Positions 16,310-28,100 of a stretch of 36,006 bases of DNA are shown piece after piece. The first letter of the stretch is position 1. Every line of letters starts with the position of its first letter. A program made the translations under genes and the position numbers. Origin of the DNA: Clostridium sp. (lineage in GTDB: Bacteria; Bacillota; Clostridia; Clostridiales; Clostridiaceae). The stretch lies in assembly GCA_015058405.1 (NCBI GenBank), contig SVCL01000140.1, forward strand, positions 1 to 36,006, read 5' to 3'. The notes beneath the pieces are model-generated. The model was not told the origin of the DNA. It saw only the letters and a list, made by a program, of their open reading frames with translations, and ran no database searches.

Positions 16310-17608
16310 TTAATTTTCCTCAACTACACTTTCACTTTTTCCTTCATAATTTCTTAATTTTGGATTTATAAAAAATACTGCACTTACTATTGCTGCAATA
16401 ATTCCACTAGCAAATAAAATACTTTGTGAACTTATCTTATCTGCTAATATACCAACTACAAATAATCCTAATGGATAACTTATTTGTGCAATTGTATCTA
16501 ACGTGCTAAATACTCTTCCCTGTAATTCATGAGGTGTATTTCTCATAAAAATAGCCTGCATAGTAACATTAACAGCTGGAGCTGCAATTCCACTTAATAC
16601 TATAGCTATTAATGCTATATTAATACTATCACTAGCAACAAATGCTTGTGTTAATCCCGTAAATACAAAACCAATAAAGAGGTTAAGTATATCATTCTTA
16701 AATCCTCCCCATGTAGACATCAATATCGATCCAATAAATACACCAACAAAAAGCATTGTATTCATAACACCATATATTTGATCCGCTAGACTATCTCCAC
16801 TTGAAAACTTAGACATAAAACCTACTATTCCATTAATATTAAAGTTATTTGTCCATACCTCTGAAGCCATTGGCAATAATAATACAACTAAAAATGCACC
16901 AAAGAAATTAGCTGCAAAATCAACTATTACTATTAACAATAGCCCCTTATTTCTAACTAGGAATTTCCAACCATCTATTAAATCTATAAATATAGAACGT
17001 AGATTATTGCTATTTTCTTCAACACTATGAATCTTCTTCACACGTGGTATAGCAACTATTGATACTCCTATTGCAACTACTAAAAACGTAACTGCATCTA
17101 CCATAATTATTCCAAAGGCTCCTATTATATTAATAAATACTGCTCCTAAAAATGGTCCTGCAACTGAACTGATAGCCTTTACTGATTGTACTATTCCATT
17201 TACTCTCTTTAACTGTTCCTTATCTACCATAGTAGCCATTACAGCTACAATAGTTGGCTGTCTTATTGATGTAAACATTGCATGTATAAAACCAAAAATA
17301 TAAATAAAACTCAAAGCAAGGCTTCCTGATTTTATAAATATTGATAAAATTCCTATTGTTATAGCCAAAAATATATTGGTTACTATTAAAATTGATTTAC
17401 GATTTAATCTATCAACAAATATTCCAGCAATAGGTCCTAAAATTAGCATAGGTAAATAAAATGAAATTGTAACACTTGAAATTGCACTTACTACTCCATA
17501 TGTCTGCCAAGCCCATATATTTAAAGCAAATACAGTAAGGCTACTTCCTAACTGAGATATACCTTCTATAAATATTAAAAATAGATATCCCTTCAAATCC
17601 TTTAACAT
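16310..17608 (-). CDS. MFS efflux transporter (DHA3-like)
   Basis: About twelve hydrophobic segments in 432 residues, with the MFS loop motif GPIAGIFVDRLNRKS after the second segment and a central cytoplasmic loop around DLIDGWKFLVRNKG, as in macrolide-type exporters. It probably exports the cluster product and protects the producer. An ATG at 17614 abuts the GGGGGG ribosome site, so I prefer the ATG at 17608, six bases from it. It lies within the operon, just after the tandem GNAT gene. Substrate cannot be read from sequence. Confidence 0.9.
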   Translation of the reverse strand: MLKDLKGYLFLIFIEGISQLGSSLTVFALNIWAWQTYGVVSAISSVTISFYLPMLILGPIAGIFVDRLNRKSILIVTNIFLAITIGILSIFIKSGSLALSFIYIFGFIHAMFTSIRQPTIVAVMATMVDKEQLKRVNGIVQSVKAISSVAGPFLGAVFINIIGAFGIIMVDAVTFLVVAIGVSIVAIPRVKKIHSVEENSNNLRSIFIDLIDGWKFLVRNKGLLLIVIVDFAANFFGAFLVVLLLPMASEVWTNNFNINGIVGFMSKFSSGDSLADQIYGVMNTMLFVGVFIGSILMSTWGGFKNDILNLFIGFVFTGLTQAFVASDSINIALIAIVLSGIAAPAVNVTMQAIFMRNTPHELQGRVFSTLDTIAQISYPLGLFVVGILADKISSQSILFASGIIAAIVSAVFFINPKLRNYEGKSESVVEEN

Positions 17609-17621
17609 TAACATCCCCCCA

Positions 17622-18578
17622 TTAAATATTCTTATTCCAAATTAATCTTCCTGGACTTTCTTTAAATCCAACTTTATTCATAGCATCTATAAAACTCTTT
17701 ATAACGCTTCCACTTTCTACATGTGTTTTTATTGATTTATAGCCAAAAGATTTTGAAAGTTCGATTGTTTTTAATAACATAGCCATTTCAATATTCTTAT
17801 CTATATATTCTCTCTTAAGATCAATATAACTTATATAAGAAAATTCATCTTCTCCCATGAATAGAGCACAATATCCTATATATTCATTGTTATCTTTTAC
17901 TATAATTTGTCCTTCTTTTTTAGCATCTACATCTTCAACAAACATAGATTTAAATTCCTCAAAAGTTGGATTCATAGTACTTCCCCCTGGCATAGTTACC
18001 AATTGCAATAAAGGACAAGCCAAAGTATCATATAAAACTCTTACAGCATTAGAATTATTAATCAATTCTTCCTTTAATGATGTGAATTCATATCCATCTA
18101 ATTTTTCTTCAAAATTTTCAAGTTGTTTTGAATCATAATCTTCAATGTTAAGATTTAATTCTACAAATCTTCCAATCTGGTTAAACTTTCTATTTTTCAT
18201 CCATTGTACAGAATGAGGCTGATTTTCAGCCATTCCTGTATCTATCTTTTCATAACCATTTTCTTTTGCAAAGTTAATGCATTGTTCTAATAATTGAACT
18301 CCATATCCTTTACCTCTAAAATCTGTATGGACTGTAATCCAACAATGAAGTGCATCTTCTGTAGTAGTTGCATTTACTTCTCCACAATCAGCATAAGCTG
18401 CTACTCTTCCTTCAACTTCAATTACCCATTGACCTAATATTCTTTCTGGATTACGATTTTTTTCATAAGTTTCAAGTTCCTCAACAGTCATTTGATTTTC
18501 TGGATTATTAGAATTATGTATTTCTACTACTCCAGGAACATCTTCCATTAAAAATTTTCTTAAACTTTCTTTACTCAT
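17622..18578 (-). CDS. tandem GNAT acetyltransferase
   Basis: Two GNAT-like halves in 318 residues. The N-terminal half has a full acetyl-CoA P-loop (FRGKGYGVQLL) and the ENQPHSVQWMKNRKF end motif. In the C-terminal half the equivalent segment reads LKREYIDKNIEMAM and lacks the R/Q-x-x-G-x-G/A motif, so it is probably non-catalytic, as in mycothiol-synthase-like double GNATs. I use the ATG at 18578 (AGGGGG nine bases upstream) instead of a GTG at 18602 that overlaps the preceding gene. Likely acetylates an amine of the product or a precursor, possibly for self-resistance. Confidence 0.82.
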   Translation of the reverse strand: MSKESLRKFLMEDVPGVVEIHNSNNPENQMTVEELETYEKNRNPERILGQWVIEVEGRVAAYADCGEVNATTTEDALHCWITVHTDFRGKGYGVQLLEQCINFAKENGYEKIDTGMAENQPHSVQWMKNRKFNQIGRFVELNLNIEDYDSKQLENFEEKLDGYEFTSLKEELINNSNAVRVLYDTLACPLLQLVTMPGGSTMNPTFEEFKSMFVEDVDAKKEGQIIVKDNNEYIGYCALFMGEDEFSYISYIDLKREYIDKNIEMAMLLKTIELSKSFGYKSIKTHVESGSVIKSFIDAMNKVGFKESPGRLIWNKNI

Positions 18579-18591
18579 ATTTATTTGCCCC

Positions 18592-19143
18592 CTATTTTTC
18601 ACTTTTCCATTCTTTATATAAAATCCCCATATAAATTCTATTTTGTTTTACTCCATCACGAATAACACCTTCTCTTATTATTCCTTCAGTTTTGAAACCA
18701 GCTTTTTCATAACATCTAATAGCTGCTTTATTATTTCCAATAACATCAAGACCAACTCTATTAAGATTTAATTCATTAAACGCATATTTCAAGATTAACT
18801 TTACTGCCTCAGTTCCATACCCATTATTTCTATAATTCTTATCTCCTATTCCTATACTCACACATGCTGTACGATTATTCCATTCAAAACTATGTAAAGC
18901 TACAAATCCTATTAATACATCATCTTCTAATGTTCTAATTCCAAGCTCTATCATATCTGAATCTGAATTTGATGATTGAATACTTTCTTCATAAAACTCA
19001 ACTGAACGTGGTCTTGCAATATCAGTGTCTAAATTTCTTAAGTATTCTGAATCTCTACTCCAAGCTACCAATGTTTCTGCATCATTTTGATTCATGGCAT
19101 CTAAATAAATTCTAATTCCTTGAAATAAGTTTGTATTTTTCAT
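18592..19143 (-). CDS. RimJ/RimL-type GNAT acetyltransferase
   Basis: The 183-residue protein is a typical RimJ/RimL GNAT: N-terminal IRIYLDAMNQNDA, acetyl-CoA loop YRNNGYGTEAVKLIL, and NNKAAIRCYEKAGFKTEG near the end. Members acetylate protein N-termini or small amines, and several confer antibiotic resistance. The ATG follows AGGAG, 20 bases after the NRPS-PKS stop. Its stop codon overlaps the G-rich ribosome site of the next gene. It is the first of three acetyltransferases in the operon; substrate unknown. Confidence 0.88.
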   Translation of the reverse strand: MKNTNLFQGIRIYLDAMNQNDAETLVAWSRDSEYLRNLDTDIARPRSVEFYEESIQSSNSDSDMIELGIRTLEDDVLIGFVALHSFEWNNRTACVSIGIGDKNYRNNGYGTEAVKLILKYAFNELNLNRVGLDVIGNNKAAIRCYEKAGFKTEGIIREGVIRDGVKQNRIYMGILYKEWKSEK

Positions 19144-19162
19144 AACCTTCTCCTCTATTAAT

Positions 19163-22100
19163 TTAATTATTTTTATTTAAACTTTTACTTAAAATTTCCC
19201 ATTTATCTGGTTTTGGAATATATCCAATAGATATCATATAATTTACTAAGCTGTATATTAATCTATTACTTATGCTTGGACAATTTATATCACCACTTTT
19301 TAATATATTGGTAGCTTCTGTCGTATCTATACGCACTTGTTTAACATCTTGATTATTTCCTTCAAATTCAGTAATTATAAGAGATACAGCTTCTTTTTCT
19401 TTATCCGATAAATCGCCACTAAATATAAATTCTTCAAAATCTTTCTCATCTAATACCATAATTCTATATCCCATAAATTGAAGTTTAGATATAAGCTCTA
19501 TAGTTCTTATAGGATTAGGGTTACATAAATGATATACTTTTCCACAAGATTGTTTTAAACGTGCTATATATACAAGCGATTTACTACAATAATCAACCGG
19601 TGTTATATCAACATAATTTCTTTCATCCGGAGCTGCTTCTAATAATATTAATGATTTTACTACCCTATAAAAAGCATCTGTTTCTATATTCATTTGGAAT
19701 TTACCTGTTATTGAATCACCAACTAAATTTCCAATACGATAAATTGTTGCATCCAATCCTTCTTGTATAGCTTCATGTACCATATTTTCTGCAATAAATT
19801 TGCTTTCTGTATACACATCTTCAAACTTTTGCCCCCTATAAAAATCTTTTTCATATATTGTTATTTCCTTAGGATCATCTTCGCAATATCCTACTATACT
19901 TGTAGTAGATACATAATTAAAATGTATTTTTTTATTTTTACGTACAATATCTAATAACTGCTTTGTACCTTCAACATTAACTTTTTCTATAATCTCTTGA
20001 TCTGCAAAATGACGTACATCTGCTGCACAATGAATTATAGTATCAATTTTTTCACTTAATAAATTTAAATACTCTTTATCTATACCTAATGATTCCTTTT
20101 CCAAATCCCCATTAATAATATGTACTCTTTCTATTACTTTTGAAGCATATTCTTCTCCAAAATAATACTTAGCACATTCTCTTAATCTCTCTCCTGAAAA
20201 TTTGCATTCCTTCTCTCTTACAAGACAATATATTTCTAACTCTTCTAACTTAAATAATTCATTTAATATATATGATCCTAAGAATCCAGTGGCACCAGTA
20301 AGTAAAATATTTTTCATATTTCTAAACTCAATTACTTTAGTATTTTTTGAAGCTACTTCTTTACTAATAGCTTTATCAGTTTTTATATTTTTGTATTTTT
20401 GTATTTTATTTGCACAATCGCTTGTATTAAGTTCACTTTCTCCATTTATATGTTCTGCCAAAGTCTCTATTGTTCTATATTTAAAGAAATCCTGTACGCT
20501 AATATTAGGATATTCAGGCTTTATTTTGGCTACTATTGGAAGTATTTTTAATGAATTTCCTCCTAACGAGAAGAAATCGTCATCCATACTAATAACCTCA
20601 ACTTCTAATACTTCTTTCCATGCCTCAACTAACTTTTCTTTTAAGTCTTTGTAATTTCCTACTTTATTTTCTTTTTGTTTTAATTCTAATATTCTCTTAT
20701 TCCTATCCAAACCTTTATTCTTTTCTAATCTGTTTCTATCAATATATAATAATTTGTCACGATCAACCTTTCCATTTGCAGTTAATGGAATATTATCCAC
20801 AGTCACAAACCTAGATGGAATCATATAATCAGGTAAAAATTTTCTTAAATGTGTAGAAACTTCTTCTCTATTAATTTTAAAATTAGTTGCAACAAAAGCT
20901 ATTAATATTGATTCTCCCAACTTATTTTTTGATGCTATTACAACACAATCATATATATTAGGATATTTTCTTAATTGTTGTTCTATCTCTCCTAATTCTA
21001 TACGGAAACCTCTAATTTTAACTTGGTTATCTATTCTTCCTAAATACTCAATATCTCCGTTTACTAAATATCTTGCTAAATCCCCTGTTTTATATAAAAT
21101 TTCATTATGGTTAAAAGGACTGTTTATAAAACGTTCTTTTGTTAAATCTTCACGATTTAAATATCCACGAGCTACACCTTTTCCTCCAATGTATATTTCA
21201 CCTTTTGCACCAAATGGAACCAAGTTTTTATTTTGATCTAAAAGATATATCTTTGTATTCTCTATAGGTCTTCCTATTGAAACATTAGTACATTCTAATG
21301 GTACATCCTTAACAGTAAATTTTTTAACTATACATCCAACTACAGTTTCAGTTGGCCCATACTCATTGTATATTGTTGTTTCTGGATAATATTTAAACCA
21401 TCTATTTAATAGTTGAGCTGATAGTGCTTCTCCCCCAACTATTACATGCCTTAATTGTTTTAATATATGGCCATTTAATTCTGCTTCTTGTAATAATAAT
21501 TCTAAATGAGCTGGTGTAAACTTAGCAGAAGTAAATTCATCAGAAATTGCAAGATGGCTAATCATACTTAATCCTTCTAATTCTGCTGGTTGCACAAACG
21601 CTCTTTTACCATTTATTAAAGGAATAAATAAACTTGTAACTGTTAAATCAAATGATAATGATGAATATACTGGGAAACTTCCAAATTGGCTTGCTAAATA
21701 ATATCTTGAAGCCCATCTCAAATAATTTTTAAGTCCACCGTGTGTTACTTGAACCCCTTTAGGTTTTCCTGTAGAACCTGAAGTAAATATTATATAGGCC
21801 AAATTTTTTAATGCTATCTCATTATCTAACTTAAAATCAATGTTATTATTATCCAATTCCTCTTCATCTATAAAAATACATTTTTCTTTATAGTCACTTA
21901 CCTGTTCTTCAAACTTACGTTGTGTAATAAGTATCTGCATATTTGAATTTTCAAGTAAATAATTAATCCTATCAATTGGATATGCTGGATCTATTGGTAC
22001 ATAATATCCTCCTGATTTTAGAACACCTAAAATAGTTGGAATCATTATTAATGATCTTTCTAATAAAATCGCTACAGGTGTTTCTGTCTTTACTCCAAGA

Positions 22101-25100
22101 CTTTTTAACTTACAAGCTATTTCATTTGATTTCTTATCCAATTCTTTATAAGAAAGATTTTCTTTACCATAACTAACAGCAATATTATTAGGATTTCTTA
22201 TAACTTGTTCATCTATTAATTGAATTAATGACTTCTCATCTTCATCCTCTGCTATAATTTGGTTTAATCCTGATAATAAATACTTCCTCTCTTCTGAGTT
22301 AATTAATTCCAAGTCTAAAATATTATCAGACTTATTAGCCACTATATTTTTCAATAGCTCTACATAATTATTTAATATTCTCCTTATTGTTTTAGAAGAG
22401 AATAAATTAATGTTATACTCCATATCAAGAGAAACACTATTTGAATTTTCACCTACTTCAAGAGAAATATCAAACATGGAAGATGATTTAGGGACATCTA
22501 TTGATGTAGCTTTCATATTACAAAATTCTTCTTCTACTTCTACAGGATGCTCTAATGAGAAAAATGCATTAAATATTGGATTATCTTTACTATCTCTAGA
22601 AGGATTTAAATCTTCAACTAACTTAGAAAATGGATAATCTTGATAAGTAAGTGAAGTTAATATATTATTTTTAACTTCCTCTAAAAATTCTGAAACCAAC
22701 ATCCTTTCTTCTACCTTAAATCTCAATGCTAAAGTATTTATAAAAGCTCCTATTACATTTTCTGTTCTATAATTATTACGTCCAGAAACAGAAGTACCAA
22801 TAATCACATCACTATCACCAGAGTACTTACTTAATAAAATTGCATATGCTGATATAAATAACATATATGGAGTTATCTTATTTTTTTCTGTATACTCATG
22901 AATTCTTTGTACTAATTCTTTAGATAGCTCCAGTCTTTCTGAAGAGCCAGCAAAATTCATTTCTTCTGGTCTTTCATAATCAAGAGGAAGACTAATAGTG
23001 TGTAATTCTCCTGATAACTTCTCTTTCCAGAATGCACGCGCTTCATTTATATAATCACTTTCGAATCTTTGCTTCTGCCATAATACATAATCTACATATT
23101 CATTTTTTTGAATATGTAACTTAACATCATTATTCGAAACTTCATTATTATATGCTTCATTCAACTCACTTATAAATATATTCATTGATAATGCATCAAA
23201 AATAATATGATGAAAGTTCATTATAAATATGTATCTTTCTTCAGTTAGTTTAGCAAGCTTAAAACGGAAAAGTGGTCCATTTTTCAAGTCAAAATTATAA
23301 TTAACTTCCTCATTAAGCAAATCATTAATTACGTTTGATTCATCATAATTGCTATAATCAAATCTTAAACATTTAACTTCTAATCTATCATTAATTTTTT
23401 GAACTAATTTACTATCTTTAATACCAAATGTAGCTCTTAATTGTTCATTATTATCCACAACCTGTTGTAATGCTTTTTCATATTTATCAATATTTAATTT
23501 TCCCTCTATTATAACTGCACTTACTAAATTATATACATTTTTATCCGCTCCACCTTCTGCCAAGAAATACATTTGTTGTTGTGTTGCTGATAATGGATAT
23601 TCTTTTGAAGATATAACTTTTGATACATCTTCAATATTATTCTTACACTCCATACCTCTAAGTTTATCTATCTTTTTCATTAAATTCTCTAAAGTTAATG
23701 AAAAAATATCTGATATTTTTAGTTCTATATTGAACCTTTTACTCAATCTATTATTTAATTGAATAGCTACAATTGAATCTCCACCTAAGTCTACGAATTT
23801 ATCAGTTAATTTAATCTTATTAGCTCCAGTAATCTCTTCAATAATATCCATTAACTCTGTTTTTGTATCTAATGTCTTATCTTTTACTTTTTCTTTATCA
23901 ATACTATTCTTTAAAACCTTTTGTTGTTTTTTATGTTTAATTTTTGAATTTATATTGTAAGTTTTTCTTGCAAATGGATAAGTAGGAACATTTACTCTTT
24001 CACGTTTGAAATCTGAATCAAATGCCTTCCAATTAATTTCTACACCATTACACCATAATATCCCCATTGATTCGAGTATTATTTTCCAATCTTTATTATT
24101 GTTATCTAAAGATCTTAGCAATACATTATTTCTCATTACTCCTCTCTTAGCCATTTTAGAAAGTACTGGAGTTGCCCCTACTTCAATACAAATTGGTATA
24201 TTCATATTTTTAAGTGTTTCTAAACCATCTTTAAATAATACTGTATTACGTAAATGCTTACACCAGTATTCTTCATCTAACACTTTATTCTCCATAACTT
24301 CTCCAGTTAAATTTGAAATTAAAGGTATATTAAGAGGATTAAACTTTATTGTTTTTAAATAACTTTTAAATTCACTAATTACCGGATCCATAAAATATGA
24401 ATGGAATGCATGAGAAACCCTAAGTCTCTTAAATATAATTTCGTCTTTCTTTAATACATTACATAATCTATCAATATCTTCTTTTCTTCCAGATACCACA
24501 ACTTGATTCTCTTGATTTACTACCGAAATATCTATTTTTATATTTTCTTTACTTAAATATTCAGATATTTTTTCTACATCAGTTAATATTGATAGCATTT
24601 CTCCCCTTTCACACATTTTAGTAATTAATTTACCTCTTTTAGTAACTAAAAGTAATCCTTCCTTAAAGGACATTGCCCCACTAATACAAGCGGCTATATA
24701 CTCCCCTAAACTATGCCCTATAAGCACCTTAGGTTTTACTCCAAAACTCATCCAAAGTTTTGCAAGTGAATATTCTAATACAAATATAGCTGGTTGTGTT
24801 ACTTGTGTTTCATTTAACTTATCTTTAAGCTCTTCATTAAATATATAATCTAAAAATGGATGTTCAAATTCATCTTTTAATATTTCATTACTTTCATCAA
24901 ATATATTTTTAACTAAAGAACTACTATTATATAATTCTCTACCCATTCCAGTATATTGAGAACCTTGACCTGTAAATAAAAATGCTACATCCGGTTTTTG
25001 GGAATTAGTACCATCTATAACCTTTGTCGTAACCTCTTCTTCATTCAATATCTCTGAACATTTATTTAATAATTCTTCTCTATTACTTGCTATAATCGAA

Positions 25101-28100
25101 GTACGATAATCAAATTTACGCTTTCCTATTTGATAAGTATAAGCAAGATTATTTAGATTTAATTTTGTTTCATTATCAACATAGTCCCTTAACAACTCTA
25201 TACTATTTCTAAGTTCATCTTCACTTCTTGCAGAAAGTACAAAAACATTATTACTAGGTTTATCTAATCCTTCTTTTTCATTAATCTTATTTTCTGTTTT
25301 ATATTCTTGTAATATAACATGAGCATTTGTTCCTCCTATTCCAAATGAACTAACTCCTGCTATTCTTACTTCTGAATCCCATTTATTTAATTTATTATTT
25401 ACATAAAATGGACTGTTGTCAAAATCAATTTCTGGATTTGGTGTTTTAAAATTCAAACTTGCTGGAATTTCATTATTTTTTAGTGCAAGTACTGTTTTTA
25501 TAAGTCCTGCAATACCTGCTGCCATATTTAAATGCCCAATATTGGTTTTTACTGAACCAATTGCACAGAAATTCTTTTTATCCGTATACTTTTCAAATAC
25601 TTCCTTTAATGCTGAAACCTCTAATGGATCTCCAAGTTTTGTTCCTGTACCATGTGTTTCAATATATGATATATCTTCTGCTGAAATCCCTGCTGATTTA
25701 ATAGCACTTGAAATAACCTCAACTTGTCCTCTATACCCCGGTGCCGTAAATCCTATTTTGTCTCTTCCATCATTGTTTATTGCTGATCCCTTGATTACTG
25801 CATATATAGGATCTCCATCTCTCTTAGCATCTGATAGACGTTTTAAAAATACAACACCTACTCCATTTCCTTCTACAGTTCCTGTCGCATCTTTATCAAA
25901 AGCTCGACACTTTCCATCAGGTGACATTATAAAACTTGGTTCATATACATATCCTGTCTTTTGAGGAATCCTTAATGAAACTCCACCTGCAAGAGCATAA
26001 TCTGATTGTCCTGACAACAAGCTTTGACATGCTAAATGTACTGCAACTAAAGATGTAGAACAAGCAGTATTAAGTAAAATACTTTCTCCTTTAAGATTTA
26101 ATTTATATGAAACATTTGTTGCTAAAAATTCATAACTTGAAGCTAATTGTAATTTAAATAAATCTACTATAGAATCTTCTGGCAAGTTTGACATATAACC
26201 ACTATCTGCCCCTCCTACATATAAACTTATAGCATCTTTTATTTCATCTAAATTATATCCAGCATTCTCTATTGCATCCCATACACATTCAATCAATAAA
26301 CGTTGTTGAGGATCCATTAACATAGCTTCATGCTCAGACATATTAAAGAATTTAGGATCAAAGTCAAATGCATTATCTATAAATCCTCCAAATTTAACTA
26401 AATTTTTAGCTAATTCAGGGTTTTCATTAAAATAAAATGGTTCTAATTCATCTTCCGAGATTTCTGATATACATTCAGTCCCTTCACGAAGATTTTTCCA
26501 AAATTCATTTAGTTTGTTAGCTTTCGGAAAACGCATAGACATACCTATAATTGCTACTTCATCATTTTTTGAAATATCACATTTCTTTTTTTCTTCCCCT
26601 ATTAAATCATTATTTAAATCATTTTCTTCTAACTTACTACTATTGATATATTCGGCTAATTGTTCAATTGTTGGATACTTAAATAAATCCATTAATTCTA
26701 ACTTTATTCCTATTTCTTTCTTAATTAATTCATTTACTCTCATAAGTAAAAGTGAATGTCCACCTAAATCAAAGAAATTATCTAATATCCCAAACTTAGA
26801 TATTTTAAGTACCTTCTCCCATATACTGAATATCTTTCTTTCTATTTCATTCCTTGGTTTTTTAAAATCTTCTGATACAGTAATCTCCTTATATTCTGCC
26901 AAGGCCTTACTATCAATCTTTCCATTTACCGTTAATGGAAACTTAGAAATAAATATAAAGAATTTAGGAATCATATATTCCGGTAATACATTTTTTAAAT
27001 ATTCACGTAATTTTGTTATTTCTTCTTGAGGCATAGAAATAACATTACTGTCTTCAACATTCTTATATTGATCTCCATGTGGCACAATATAAGCTACCAT
27101 TTTGCCCCCAAAAATATCATCTTTAAACACTTTAACAAAACAATCCTCAACAAGTTTATATTCACGCAACATATTTTCAACAGCTTTAATTTCAATTCTA
27201 TATCCACGTATTTTTACTTGTCTATCATTTCTCCCTACGAATTCTATATTTCCATCATATAAACGACGTCCTCTATCCCCTGTTTTATACATACGTGATA
27301 CAGGCGCTTTAGAAAATGGATTTTTTATAAAGTTCTTTTCTGTTAATTCTTCATTATTAAAATATCCTCTTGCTAAACCTGTACCACTAACATATATATC
27401 TCCAACTATTCCTTCAGGAACAGGCATAAGATTTTCATCTAAAATATATACTTGAGTATTAGATACTGGTATACCTATTGGAATTGATAATTGATTATCA
27501 TCTACATCATAAATTTTATAAAATGTAGATGCATATGAATTTTCTGTAGGTCCATAAACGTTAAACATTGTACCTGGTTTACAATATTGTAACGCCTTTT
27601 TTATATGTTGTTTTGAAACTGCTTCTCCACCACACTCAATTTGATGAAGTCCCTTAAGCACTTCTGGATGTTCTTCAATAATACGATTCAATACTTGAGT
27701 AACAACTATTAACGATGTAACTTTCTTTTCCTTAATAATTAAAGCCATCTCATTAATATCTAATACTGTTTCTTTTTTTAATATAATAAGCTTACCGCCA
27801 TTACATAATGTTCCCCAGACCTCCATTGTAGCTCCATCAAAATTAAGAGAAGATGTAAGCATAACTACTTCTTCAGAATTAAATCTTAGAAAATTTGATT
27901 GATAAACAAGTCTTACTATACCTTTATGTGGTAATGCTACTGCTTTAGGATTTCCTGTAGAACCTGAAGTATGAAGCACATTTACTAGACTATCTCCATC
28001 AATATCAATATTTAAGTTTTCATTATTCTGACTTTGTAATATATCAATATCATTTTTATTATCTAAATATAAAGTTTTCCCTTTAAATGCTGCATCAATT

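Noticed and set aside
25416..25964. 182-codon plus-strand frame inside the KS domain
   Set aside because: It is a shadow of a highly conserved ketosynthase coding region on the minus strand.
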